A stretch of 64,000 nt of DNA, from positions 682,001 through 746,000 of the forward strand of contig JAEHOE010000018.1 of the NCBI GenBank assembly GCA_016858145.1. The letters run 5' to 3'. This document shows, in pieces, positions 46,963 through 58,520 of this stretch. The notes beneath the pieces were generated by a model that was not told the origin of the DNA, did no database searches, and was given only the letters and a program-made list of their open reading frames with translations. Both the position numbers and the translations under genes were made by a program. Source of the stretch: Edaphochlamys debaryana (lineage: Eukaryota; Chlorophyta; Chlorophyceae; Chlamydomonadales). How positions within the stretch are numbered: position 1 is the stretch's first letter; the number at the start of each line of letters is the position of its first letter.

Positions 46963-49900
46963 ATGAGGCACAGCGTGCCTCAGTGCTTTCTTCTAGGCCT
47001 CGTGCTGCTGGCAGGTACGCCGGCGCGGCGCCACAGCTGAGCGTACCGATGCGTGCGTGCGCGGCCGTGCCCTCAGCGTTTCGCGCTCGAAGGCAACTGC
47101 ATATATGTAATGTATCAGCAGTGTTAGCGATCAGCTTGAACGGGGCTCGGGACCTGGTGTCTGGCTCCGCCGACCTCCGCATGAAGTGCTTACCACGTAC
47201 TCCCGCGCCGTGCTCCCTCGCAGGCAGCGTCGTGGCTAAGAGAGGTAAGAAAGAGCGGAGCTCGCGGCGTCTGGGGGCGAGGACCGACCCGTCGCTGCGG
47301 GCAACAAGCAACGGGTTGAAACGTGTTGAGCGTAGGGCCCTTTGTCTTGCCCTTCCTGCCCCACCAAGCTCCTCGGTTCAGCGCCTTCCTCAACGATGGG
47401 CGGGGCGGGGGTCTTGCAGTGAGCGTGACACGCCATGCGAGGGCTGAGCCTCTAGGCGTCTCAAATCGGTCCACAGCAAAGACGCGCTCACCCTGTCCCC
47501 GCTTGCCCCGCCGTATGGCCCTGCGTGCCCAAACCCATTCCTCCAGCCCCGTTCAAGGTCCGGCTGGTGAACGGACCCAGGAAGAACATCGGCCGCGTGG
47601 AGGTCTGGGTTGACGTGAGTGCGGTTGCGAAACAGCCCTGCTGATGAGCGGCTCATCACCGGCCTCACTCGGCTTCCTTGGGCTTGACGCACCCGCCTCT
47701 GCCCCTCACACGAGCGCCTACCTCCCCTGTGCACTGCCCGGTGGGGGATGCAAGAGGCCATGGCGCTACACCTGAGGCCCAGACGACTGCCAAGGAAGGA
47801 CAGCAGCATGGCCCCCGCCGCCCCCCTCCCCGGGTCCCAGCCACCTCGACTCCGATCTCGCGCCCGCGCACGACCCCGCAACCCCCCCCCCTTGCCCCCT
47901 CCAGGATGGAAGGGACACCAAGGACTGGTTCCCCATCTGGTGGGTGGGTGGCAGGGACCGGGTCAGAGGGTGGGCGTGACGGGGTTTGACCGAATCAAGG
48001 CGCCGGGCTGCCCTGTGCTACCGCCCCGTGGAGGGACGGCCTGAGGAGGTACCAGTGTACCACCGGCCTCCTGAGGAGGCACTCTCGACACACGCGTGCG
48101 TGGTACTGCGGCCGATTCATTATTCCAGCAATGTATGCCTTTGAGCTCCCCACTTCATGACTTACCGGGGGACTGGACGTCCCTCTTCTCCCCACCATGC
48201 AGTGACGCCTCCATGTACAACAGCCCGGTAGCCAACTCCACGGACGGCGGCGAGGCCGAGGTCCGCAGTGGATTCCAGGCGGATGCCCTCACCGTGTGCA
48301 ACATGCTCGGGTGGGTGCGTAGGCCTAAGGGTAAGGGCTAAGGATTCTGCATGCCTGAAGGAGGGGCTGCTGGAGGGGCTTGAAAGTGGAGAGCAGGGTT
48401 GAGCGGGGGTTGCCCCCACTGGGAGAGCAGCGGCATCTGGCTGGCGCGCGGGGCGGCACTACTGCTGTGGATGGGTGAAGAAGCTGAGGGCGGGAGTGCC
48501 GACGGGGAGCATGTACCGTATGGCTCATAAGAGTGCATCAAGGTTGAAGAGGAGAAGCGGGGCCGGGCCATGTGCAATGAACCCGCACACACCCAATACC
48601 TCTCCCCCTCAGATACAAGTTCGGCCGCAAGTACTACTCTCCTGAAGTAACCTTCAACAGGACCATGTGAGCGGGATGGCGCGGTCGATGCGGGCGTCTT
48701 GCCCAGCTGATCCGGTGGCCTCGGCTGTCCAGGGACGCCCTGCAAGTGGGCCGACTCGCAGTGCGGGAGGCAGGGGCCAGGGTTTGAGTCCCAATTGCAC
48801 CATGGGCGGGAGGGCGGAGTGCGCAGGGCCAGCATCTGGTCCCGTGTCCCGTGTCCCGTGTCCCGTGTCCCGTGTCCCGTGTCCCGTGTCCGTGTCCCGT
48901 GTCCCGTGTCCCGTGTCCCGTGTCCCGTGTCCCGTGTCCCGTGTCCCGTGTCCCGTGTCCCGTGTCCCGTGTCCCGTGTCCCGTGTCCCGTGTCCCGTGT
49001 CCCGTGTCCCGTGTCCCGTGTCCCGTGTCCCGTGTCCCGTGTCCCGTGTCCCGTGTCCCGTGTCCCGTGTCCCGTGTCCCGTGTCCCGTGTCCCGTGTCC
49101 CGTGTCCCGTGTCCCGTGTCCCGTGTCCCGTGTCCCGTGTCCCGTGTCCCGTGTCCCGTGTCCCGTGTCCCGTGTCCCGTGTCCCGTGTCCCGTGTCCCG
49201 TGTCCCGTGTCCCGTGTCCCGTGTCCCGTGTCCCGTGTCCCGTGTCCCGTGTCCCGTGTCCCGTGTCCCGTGTCCCGTGTCCCGTGTCCCGTGTCCCGTG
49301 TCCCGTGTCCCGTGTCCCGTGTCCCGTGTCCCGTGTCCCGTGTCCCGTGTCCCGTGTCCCGTGTCCCGTGTCCCGTGTCCCGTGTCCCGTGTCCCGTGTC
49401 CCGTGTCCCGTGTCCCGTGTCCCGTGTCCCGTGTCCCGTGTCCCGTGTCCCGTGTCCCGTGTCCCGTGTCCCGTGTCCCGTGTCCCAGCTCCTGGCTCCT
49501 CAAGCCCCCTTAAGCCGGCCTCCCTGTCGTCTGTACCACCCCTGCCACCGCAGCACCGGCAGCGACAAGGCGGTCCGGGACATCCAGTGCGGGATGACGC
49601 CACCCCAGCGCCGGCGCCGGACCCAGAGCAGCGGGAAGCGGGCCCACGCCGCCCGGGCCCTCCGTGGGGCCAGCAGCGGCAGTGGCGGTGATCGCCGCAT
49701 GCTGCAGACTCGCACGCAGGAGCTTGACCAGTACGGAGAGTGGATCCCCTACGTGGCGGGTGGGTGCGTGGATGCGCCGTGATGGTCCCCAATGGCAGAG
49801 GAACTTTTGCTCCTCGCCACCCGTGCCTGCCTCGATGCTAACCCCTGCCTGTTCCCCTTTTCCCGCCTCTCTCCTCGCCCCCATCTATCAGGCCTCGGCC

Positions 49901-51908
49901 TGATCATGACGACGGCCGAGCGTCAGGGCAAGGTGCCCGCGCCGTGGGACGCCTGCCAAATCACCACCTACAGGGGCTGTCCTGCGCCCGGCTACTTGGC
50001 GGGAGTGGAGTGCTCCAGTGAGTGCCGGGTGGGGCGGGCGCCGGGGCTAGCGTTAAATGGGGCCGCAGTGCCTTGCTTGGACGCCGGCACCGGGAGCATC
50101 TGGCTCCTGCCGCTTAGCCAGGCCAGGACCACGGCGCCTCTTGGCGCCGAGCGAGGCCAGAACCATTGCTTCAAGAAGGAGCAGCTCGGGGGCAAAGCAC
50201 AGACCTGGCCTGTCCTGTTCACGCGCCTGCAAACGTGCCAAGCTCCGTGCCCTCCACCTAAATGCCGTCAAGTTCCCGCCAAACTGCCCTCCTTACCCCA
50301 GACAAGAGGTTCCGCAAGCCCGCGCCGCCAATGACCCCTGAGCCCCCCTCGCCGCCGCCCCGTGAGTAACTCGGCACTGGACATACCAAACCATCTCATG
50401 CCTGCACGGCCGGGCGCACCGGCTCTGAGGCATGCGCCAACGGCCCTCCCACCCATCCGCGCAGCCCACCCACGCTCTGCAACCTGCTACCTCCTTCCCC
50501 CCCTGCCCTGCCCCAGCCCCTCCCAACAAGTCCCCCTACGTCCAGCTCCTCAAGCCAGAGCCCAACCTCTGCGCCAACGCCACCAGCCCCGATTGCACCA
50601 CCAATTACAGACGCGTGGAGCTGCTGGTGACGGACCCTCAGGACGCCAGCAAGACGGTGGGCCTCGAGCGTACAGTATACGACAGTAACTGGGCTGGCTT
50701 CAACTGGTCCCGCCGACGGGGCCACGCCGCCAGAGCCGCATGGATAGAATGGGGCGGGTGGTCGCGGTCGGACTGATCTTTCGTTGATCGCGGGCGCCCA
50801 CCCAGGCCGCTGGGGGAGCCATGGCTATGGGGTGCTGACGGGAACCCGATTGTCATGGTCGATTGCGTCACCCTGCTACACTCACCAAGTCACCATACGT
50901 GACCGTGTGCCCGCATCTAGGTGTGGGCCCCGCTCTGCGGCTTCCCCGCTGGCACCAGCACCGCCTTCCTGAACGATGTCGCCAAGCACGCCTGCAATAT
51001 GGATGTCAACTGGCCGGGGGACCTAGCCATTAGGCTGTTCCAAGTGAGTGTTTGCATATTTGTTGGCACGGCGGTGGGCACAAGCAAGGGTATGGGCATG
51101 GATGGAGGAGGGGCAGAGCCAGAGCAGAATGCTTGCATGCCGGGAGCTGGCGCCCGCCGCTCTGCGCGTTGTTCTCACCAAAACGTCTTGACGGCATTCG
51201 CCCTCCTCACCTACCGCCCTGCTCAGCCACGTGGCATCCCTCTTGCCAACAACTACCAGTTCAACCCGGGTGTGTGGGCGGTATCGCGGGCGGCAGTCTG
51301 CACACACCTGTCGAGTTGGACCGCGCGCAGTTAGAAGAGGGAAAGACGGAGCCTCCGGGTGGCTACATACGGTGGCCTGAGCTCATGTTTCTCTCCACCT
51401 ATCCCCGTCATCCCCGACAGGCCCCGTTCCCGACGGAGGCCTCGACCCCGCCTCCGTCCCCGTGTGGGCCTCGCTGCCCCTGCCCGAGGACGGCGCCACC
51501 TACGTCAGCTCCCGTCTGATGCAGGACAACCCGGGATTCCAGGCACGTGTCGACCGAGGGGGGGCGGAGGCGGGGGCTTGCCCCGTACCATACCTACGCG
51601 TGTAACTCGCGGCTTTCACATGCTGCCTCGACGCTTTGGAACTGAGGGCCCTGCGTGGTCTAGCGCTGTCTCGTAACCTGTCCCCGCCTGCCGGTGTTCC
51701 CCAACCCTGCCCGCAGCTCTCCACTACCGCGTGTCCCTACGGCCTGTTCGGAATGCAGGTGGGTGACGGGGGGAGGAAAAGTAGAGCGCAGTGCTTGAGG
51801 GGCGCTGCATGGATGCATGCGGGGACATTCGTGCTTGTTCCGTGTGCCACCAACCTCCTCTCTCCGCCCCTTGCATCCGACACGCAGTGCGGAGTCGCTC
51901 TGGCCTAA
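46963..51908 (+). CDS. Secreted protein with two SRCR-like domains, paralogue B
   Basis: Fifteen exons matching paralogue A one for one: 46963-47014, 47224-47244, 47547-47614, 47905-47939, 48203-48310, 48613-48666, 49554-49759, 49892-50017, 50302-50361, 50517-50656, 50921-51043, 51227-51269, 51421-51542, 51717-51758 and 51888-51908, giving 406 aa. The signal peptide is [18 protein letters not shown]. Domain 1 motifs are [52 protein letters not shown] and [11 protein letters not shown]. The linker is [11 protein letters not shown]. Domain 2 has [43 protein letters not shown] and [10 protein letters not shown]. It is very close to A in exons 3, 9-11, 13 and 14 and less so in the signal peptide and the Arg-rich insert. 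Intron 6 has grown to 887 bp by a 7-bp repeat array. Intron 13 is GC-AG as in A. Function as for A, inferred. Confidence 0.75.
48841..49487. repeat. ~650-bp tandem array of the 7-bp unit CCCGTGT
   Basis: About 92 near-perfect head-to-tail copies, broken only by one unit missing a C near 48888-48894. It lies within intron 6 of SRCR-like gene B. Because 7 is not a multiple of 3 and the unit makes no stop in any frame, long false open frames run through it on both strands. The minus strand is ACACGGG-rich with regularly spaced GGG triplets. Confidence 0.97.
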
Positions 51909-52494
51909 GCAGGGGTCCTCCGTCCTCTCCAGGGCCACGGCCCTTGGGAACTGTGCACCAGAGGACCCTGTCGTCATGCTGTGCAGCAAGCAATGGGACG
52001 CTAGCTAGGCAAGGGACGGACGGGATTCTGGCTTGGGCGCTGGCTTGGGCCGCAAGCAAGACTTCAGAAGTCTAGCATTGACTCGGATGCGTGGCCCCTA
52101 GCTAGCGTTGCCCCACGATTGTGCAGCCAGCAAGTCCACCTGAGATTGTGTTGGCGATGGAGGAGGACTGAGGCTACCGTTGGCGTGGCCGCTACGTCGG
52201 CTGCTGTCCGGAGGGTTAGGGCCGGACCGCCGGACGACTTGTGTGGGGCCCTGGCCATGGGCACGTGCAAGCACAGGAGAAGCGCCGCCGTAATGTAGGC
52301 CTTAGCCTGGCGGCAGGCCATGGATGGCGCCGAAGTGAAGCGTGCTCCTAGCACCTCGGGATGGGCGGGGCGGCGGCAGCGGAGGGATGACACGCCCCCT
52401 TGGGCCGACCGAATCCTGGGAAGGACGGTGTCACGAATCCGCGCTGAGGATATGAAGAAGTTGGTATCCGGATACCGCGGGCGACAAATCCCGC

Positions 52495-52612
52495 CCCCTA
52501 GGAATCCCGTCCCCTCGGAATCCTGGTGCCGCCCCCTCGGAATCCTGGTGCCGCCCTCTCGGAAACCTGGTGCCGCCCCCTAGGAATCCAAGGACACCCC
52601 AGCCCGAATCCA
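52495..52612. repeat. Degenerate GAATCC-centred repeat cluster 1
   Basis: About six units of the form CCCCNNGGAATCCNGGTGCCG at roughly 20-bp spacing, with two looser units just upstream near 52408 and 52434. Confidence 0.7.
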
Positions 52613-53092
52613 ATATGGCCAAGCCCCGCTACTTTTCTCAGTAGCCCCACCGCAGCCCAGCTACAGAGGGGTGAGGCTGCTCGCAGCGGGGTGTGGGTAC
52701 GTGTGCGACGCGGCACGCTTGCCCCTGACGCCGTTGACCTTGGTCAAAGCAGTCTGCTCTTCTCGGCTCTTATCGACAATGCCTCAAAAGGAACAGCAGT
52801 CAACCGCGATATGCTTTAGCGCCAAGGCGCAGGGCTGGTTTGGCAAGAATGGCCCGCATAGTCGCGCTTCCGCCGGCTGGGCACTCGAATGCAAGGTCGT
52901 AGACCTCTATCCTGGCTTGATATGCTACCAAAGAGCATGAACTGGGGCAGACGCACGCCTAGTGACGAGGGCGGCTTTCTTCCAGCGCACTCTCTGGGCC
53001 TCCGGCCCTCATAAATAGGTCCCTAGGATAACATACAAGTTTCTGGGGCGAAGATGGGGGCCAGGGAAGGCCGAGCCGCTAGAAATTATGAC

Positions 53093-53112
53093 GGTGCGCC
53101 AATTGGCGCACC
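53093..53112. repeat. Perfect 20-bp palindrome
   Basis: GGTGCGCCAATTGGCGCACC is its own reverse complement. It lies alone in intergenic sequence, between the two GAATCC repeat clusters. Confidence 0.9.
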
Positions 53113-53377
53113 ACCCGGAAGCGGGCCAGAACGAGCTAGAACGGGCCCCGCAGTTATCCTAACAATATGTCACATGTTAAGGCACTGCTAAACGCCAAGC
53201 CGGAGTCCCGTCGAGGTGTTCGGCACAGCTTGAAGTCGGCTCGCGCTCGCACGGCACCGCACGCGCTCGTCCTGGCACGAACCCAAGCGTACTTACCCCA
53301 CACAGTGCTGGGGTGAAGATCCGAGGGAGCGCGCGCAACGCAGCCCGTGTGCCTGGACGATATCCAAACGTGTCCCC

Positions 53378-53547
53378 CTTGGAATCCTCACTTGGCCCGC
53401 TTGGAATCCATACCCGACCCCCTTGGAATCCCGATGTGGCCATGTCGGAATCCAAACATGGCCGCGGCCGAATCCAGATGTGTCCCCCTCCGAATCCAAA
53501 CGTCTTCCCCGACGAATCCCCGTGACACGAGGGTCCGCCGAATCCCG
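53378..53547. repeat. Degenerate GAATCC-centred repeat cluster 2
   Basis: About eight units with the core (G/C)GAATCC, spaced roughly 20-24 bp, with variable filler such as ATGTGTCCCCCTC and AACATGGCCG. It lies about 380-550 bp upstream of the start of SRCR-like gene C. Confidence 0.75.
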
Positions 53548-53929
53548 CCCGCGTGTCATCCCTCCTGCGGCGGCGGACCCACTATTGGGCACTCGGCTTG
53601 TGTCACGTGGGCGGGGGTCCGGCGGCCAGCTGAAGACGGGCATGGGCTTACTTCGACGAGCAGAGCAACACCTGTTTACGGAGTTCCCGGTGGTACGCCC
53701 CGGCCGACGCGCTTGGTCCTCAAGCCTACGCAACACCACTCATCAACTGCTTTGCATACGGCCGCCGTACCGCCGCACATGCGATCGAGACGAGAAAGCG
53801 TCAAACTCAGCCAGCGACGTGCCGCCACACAATCGCATGAGTCGAACGTCACCGACATTGCAATCGTTCGGGGCTCGCCGCTTGCACGTGTGTCGCGACG
53901 CACTTGCCACCCTCGTGCACCAACCGGCC

Positions 53930-56900
53930 ATGGCGACGCGTGCGGCAGTGATAATAGTGTCCATGGCGGCTTTTATGCTATTGGCGGGTGAGTGAAGCTG
54001 TCGCTTTATTTTGGCGCGAGCGCATGTTGCCCGTCGACTCCGAAAGGTCCCCAATGCTAATATCGATCACAATGCTCTGCTCTGTTTATTGTGCTGCGCT
54101 CTGCGTGCTTTCCTTTACGGGCCCTCTCAAGCCAGCGAGTTGCGTGACCCCTGCCATCGGGGTCCCGCTGCCTCTTCCCGACGCAGGGAGCGCTGCGGCC
54201 AGAAAAAGTGAGCTCTAGAGCGCAACCTGTAACGCGAGCACGCTGAGGAGTCTAGACTCCACTTACCACCGCGTCGAAGCCGACCGATGCCCTGCACGCA
54301 CTCTCAACCCTCCGCCTTTCGCTCCCGCTACCCTTCGCTGCCGTCCCGTCCAAGCTGTCTGCCGCTGCTGAACCTTACTGAACCTCTCCCACCCAGAGAA
54401 GGGTTTGCAAAGAGGTTTGGGCAGGACGGGGAGGGAAAAGCTAGCTAACGTCCCTTCCTGTCGTCGCCCTGCCTCGCCATTTCAGCAGCGCCGCCGTACA
54501 AGGTCCGGCTGGTCGGCGGGCCCCGGAGGAATGTAGGCCGCGTCGAGGTGTACTTTGAGGTGCGTCCTTGGGAGTTGGATTGTAGGGTAGTTTGAAGCAC
54601 CGCCGCCACCTTACACAAGGGCGCGTGGGGCGGGCATGTGATCTGCCCACTCTTCGAGGGCTAGCAGGGCTCTGGACAGGGGTGCCCTCCAGGACTGGGG
54701 AATCCCACGCTCCTCGGAGCCCCCCGACATGTAGATACAACTATAGAGAGCAACACTCGCACCCGGCGGTACAACTACTCGCTCCGTCTTGTCCTGGTGG
54801 CCAACCCGCCTCGATGTCTAAAATAACCCGCCTTGTTGGCCTTGACCCTTCACATTGCCCACCCTCCGCGGCGCCCCCTCCCCCAGAACAAGACAGAGTG
54901 GGATCCCAGCGGCTGGTTCCCTGTCTGGTGAGTAGTTTGTTAAGCATGCAGCAGGTCGGGATATTGGCCCCGAGCGAGGCTATCTAAGCATTGCGGTCTG
55001 CCCGTGTGACGCTGTGCGTGAAGTGATGACTATGTGATGAACCCCCAAGACCTTTCGAATGACAATGCCGGCTACGCCATCAATGTCGAGCTGCTGTGCC
55101 AGCTTAGAGGGTGAGCCAACACACACTCTTGTGCCTCTGATGACACTGGCCGGTAGTAGGTCCGGGTGGATACCCCCTCCAGACGGGCCAGACTACGGCA
55201 CGCACAACCCCAAAAGCCCGACTCGCTTGCTACCTCTCCTTGCGTGCGCCCAGCTTCAAGTACGGCCGCAAGTACTACTCCCCCGAGGTGACCTTCAACA
55301 AGACCATGTGGGTTGGGTCGGGGGGAGGGTGGGTCGGGGCGGGGGGTTGATGACGGGTGGCCGGCGGGGTTTGGGCGGTCGGGCCCGGATGTGGCTAGGC
55401 GTGTGAGCCATCCCCGCCGCGTAGGCGGCGTACAGCCTGGAGCAATCAGTGATGACGACCAGTGCACCAGACTTGGGAGCCGCCCATGTACAGACAGTAC
55501 GCAGGGGGCCCATGCGGTAAAACCGACGCTCTCTCTCTCCTGCCGCCCTTCCTTTGGTCCACCCCTCATCATGTGCAGCCTCGGAGTGGAGCTGGCCGTC
55601 CAGAGCGTTGCATGCGGCCCCCGTACGAGCCGCCGCCTGACATCGGGGCCGGAGGAGGTCACACATCAGCAGGCGCAGCAGGCCCGGGCCCTTCCACGCG
55701 CACAGGCCCTCCGTGGGGGCAGCACCAGCAGCAGGAGCGGCGGCAGCACCGCCCGGCGCCTTATGGCCACGGACGAATTCGGAGAGTGGATCCCGTACGG
55801 AGAAGGTGGGCGCGTTACTTGGCTGGAATTTGTCCGCCGGAGCTTGCGGCCAGCGGAGACGGGGCCCGAGCGAGCCTTACAAAGCATGCCTCTCTTTGTG
55901 GCGTACGGGCGAGCGTAGCAGCGAGTGAACCCACGTCCCCTCGGGTGCGTGCAGGTGGGCGCTACTACACCGCCATACTTAAACGCCAGGGCCCGGCCTC
56001 GGACTTGGACTGCATGGTGGTGATCCGACCCCACTGCCACGCGCCCGGCTACCTGGCCGCCGCGGAGTGCTCCAGTGGGTGGGCGGGATCCGGGGCCGAT
56101 AGATGATGCTGGGGCTAGTAGGCCTATCGTGAGATCTCGTAGCTGATCTCCGCCCCACTGAGTCCAGCCACGCACTTGATGTTGTCAAGCGACGAAACCA
56201 ACGCTAGTAAGTACGGAGGGTGACGGCCACTAGCGAAGCAGCCGTCCCTAGCCCTCCCCCCTCTTGCCCCTACTCCTGCCCCCTGTGCAGACAACCTGAA
56301 GCGGATCCGCAAGCCCATGCCTCCTATGATCCCCGAGCCCCCCTCGCCGCCGCCTCGTAAGTCGTAAAGCTATGGCTGCAGCTGGCCAACTTCAACCCAC
56401 CTGTCAGCAAGACGCCGATTGGCGCGCTGAGCGCGAGCGTGCCTCATCGCCCCGTGCTCCCGCAGCCCCACCCTCCAAGGCCCCCTTCGTCCGCCTGCTG
56501 CCCCTCGAGCCCAACCTCTGCGCCAACGCCTCCGCCGCGTCCTGCCCCTGCGTCGACAAGGAGAGCGACGAATGCGGCCACAAGAGACGGGCAGAGAGGC
56601 TGGTAGCCGACCCCCGCGACCCAAGCAAGACTGTGGGTCCAGCTGAGCGGATCGAACCGGGTTGGGTTCGGGTTGCAGTTCCGGTTCGGGTTGGGGTTCG
56701 GGGTGAGCCCCATGGGGCCTACTGTACTAACTCTTTGCTAACCGCAACTGGCAAAGCAAGAAAGAGCAGATAGAGCGAGACCGCGTCTGACTGACGCCCT
56801 GGGCCTCCCTGGGCCTCCCTGGGCCTCTTTCGCTTCCATGCAGGTGTGGGCCCCGCTGTGCGCCTTCCCCCCCGGCACCGTCCACGGCTTCATGGACGCC

Positions 56901-57998
56901 GTCGCCAAGCACGCCTGCAACATGGAGAACAACTGGCCGGGGAACCCAACCCGGAGGGTGAGCGGGCGGCGCACAGGGGCTTGAACCGATAGGACAGGAG
57001 GTGCCGCGACTGCCGCCGCTGCTGTGACGCCAGAGACGCAAGCCAAAGCTGCCGTGTCAAGGTGGTGGTGCGCCGTCACGTGCTTTTACTTCGCCCTCCC
57101 CATGCGTCCACGGCGCAGCCCTTTGGAGGCGTCGAGGAGCCTTGGAGCTACCCCATCCCTTCGGGTGGGTGGAGCCCGGCTAAGCAGGGGCGATGCGCTG
57201 GCTGGGGCGTGGTGGAAGAGAGAAGCACACGCATGCGTCCTCATGCCCCAACTTGTGTCAACACAGGGGGAGCCGACAAGGACCTACCGCTTCTGCCCGT
57301 TTGACTCCCCGCCCGTGCGGCCCCCCAGGCCCCGTTTCCGCCGGTGGCTTCGACCCAAGCGGTGTGACCGCTTGGGCGTCCCAGGCCCCTCCCAAGGACG
57401 GCACCACACCCTACAAGCCTGCGCGCATCATGCAGGACAACGAGGGCTTCACGGTGTGGGGGGGCTGGATGGGTGGCAGGAGGCCGGCCGGTGGTGCGTG
57501 GAAGGGTGGGTGCCTGGGTGGGCGGGCCCCTCCGAAGGGCAGAGGGCACGGCAGGCGCCTGGCGGGGTTCGTGAGGGGCAGGGGGCAGGGACGATAGGAT
57601 TCTGCAAGGGGAATGGGGGGAAGAGGAGCGGCCTGTTGGCAATGGGGCTAGGCGAGACACCGCTCTCCATCTCCGCGCCCTCCCAGGTGTCTACGGATCC
57701 GTGCCCGTACGGCATCTTCGCCATGCTGGTAAGGGTCACGGGTCTCACGTACGGGAGCGAGGTCCCTGTCGCCGGACACCACTCGGGGGCAGGCGTGACT
57801 GGCTGACGCACCCACCCGCAGCACAGAACCAAGGTGCTAACCGACTTGAGCGACGCGTGGTGACGCACGCACACAGCCATTTGCCCCGCCCGCTCGTGCC
57901 CCCCTTATGGCCCGTGTCATGTGTGGCGCTGAAGTACTGCCGCTGTACATCTCCTACCGCCCCATGCAAACCCGCAGTGCCAAGTCGCTGTGTCCTAG
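53930..57998 (+). CDS. Secreted protein with two SRCR-like domains, paralogue C (most diverged)
   Basis: Fifteen exons in the same plan: 53930-53987, 54187-54207, 54486-54559, 54887-54927, 55024-55110, 55254-55307, 55579-55805, 55955-56074, 56291-56356, 56466-56632, 56844-56957, 57119-57164, 57329-57453, 57687-57728 and 57978-57998, giving about 420 aa. MATRAAVIIVSMAAFMLLAG is a signal peptide. Domain 1 reads [72 protein letters not shown] and AECS. VRLVGG and CQLRG are nearer the animal SRCR wording than in A or B. The linker is [13 protein letters not shown]. Domain 2 reads PFVRLLPLEPNLC, a Cys-rich insert (CPCVDKESDECG), VWAPLCAF, HACNMENNWPG and CPYGIFAMLCQV. Intron 13 uses an ordinary GT donor here. 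The exon 3 acceptor could be 3 nt later. Confidence 0.72.
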
Positions 57999-58520
57999 GG
58001 AGGCCTAAGCAGGAGTGTTATGCGGGGGCCCACCGCCAAGTGCATGCTCTGGCCCGCCTGAACCGGGGGCGACGCCGGTGGCAGTTGTCATCGCCTTCCT
58101 AAGATCGCTTGTGGGCCTGGCCGTGCGTTGGCTTTCCGACATGAAGCATGTTTGTACATAGTGGCATTAGCTTTGCGTTTGGCTTGACGGTTGACGGCAG
58201 ATACAGTGAAGACCGTACATATGTTTCGAAGATCTGGGGCGTTGGAGGCTGCTGTGCCGTCCCTCGGTCCCTGGGCTGCGCCTCCACCCGCTGCCAAGCC
58301 CAAGGCAAGACATGACAGTCGCGAGACGCAGGACACAACCCGGATTGACAGCTCAGCAGCTCTTACAACGCAGGCCGGGCACCCTTCCAGACTGCCACAA
58401 ACACGGTACCCCGCGCGGCTGCGCCCCCACCACCACCGCAGCCGCATGTCTCAGCCTGACGTAGGCGGCCACTAGCAGGCTACCGCCGCAGCCCTTTGAA
58501 CACCCCTGCACGCGTGCCCC
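57999..58520. other. Convergent intergenic region
   Basis: It lies between the 3' ends of SRCR-like gene C (+) and the mTERF-like gene (-). A minus-strand TGTAA lies at 58363-58367. No clear plus-strand TGTAA and no gene-like frame was found. Confidence 0.5.
58363..58367 (-). terminator. Candidate TGTAA poly(A) signal of the mTERF-like gene
   Basis: TGTAA on the minus strand, about 155 nt after the stop at 58521. Confidence 0.45.

Larger units (their letters stand above)
51909..53929. other. Intergenic region between SRCR-like genes B and C
   Basis: About 2 kb without a recognisable gene. It contains two clusters of a degenerate GAATCC-centred repeat (52495-52612 and 53378-53547), a perfect 20-bp palindrome at 53093-53112 and a diverged copy of the shared upstream element at 53744-53759. 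The open frames here are unlike any family I know. Confidence 0.5.

Noticed and set aside
48841..49487. Internal telomere-like repeat
   Set aside because: The unit CCCGTGT is not the algal telomere unit TTTTAGGG or its complement.
48338..49792. Very long open frames on both strands coding heptapeptide repeats (SRVPCPV; GTRDTGH)
   Set aside because: They are produced by the 7-bp tandem repeat, which has no stop in any frame. The array is inside an intron defined by exons 48613-48666 and 49554-49759.
53378..53547. CRISPR-like array
   Set aside because: Only 6-7 bases are conserved per unit, spacers are as short as the repeats, and the context is a nuclear eukaryotic genome.
56640..56830. GGTTCGGG-type and CTGGGCCTCC-type short tandem repeats
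   Set aside because: Ordinary intronic low-complexity sequence in intron 10 of SRCR-like gene C.
41363..57998. Pherophorin family for the three tandem genes
   Set aside because: The PPSPPP linker and two-domain secreted layout suggested it, but the domains show VRLVxG, GRVEV and VCxxLG motifs of SRCR rather than pherophorin motifs.
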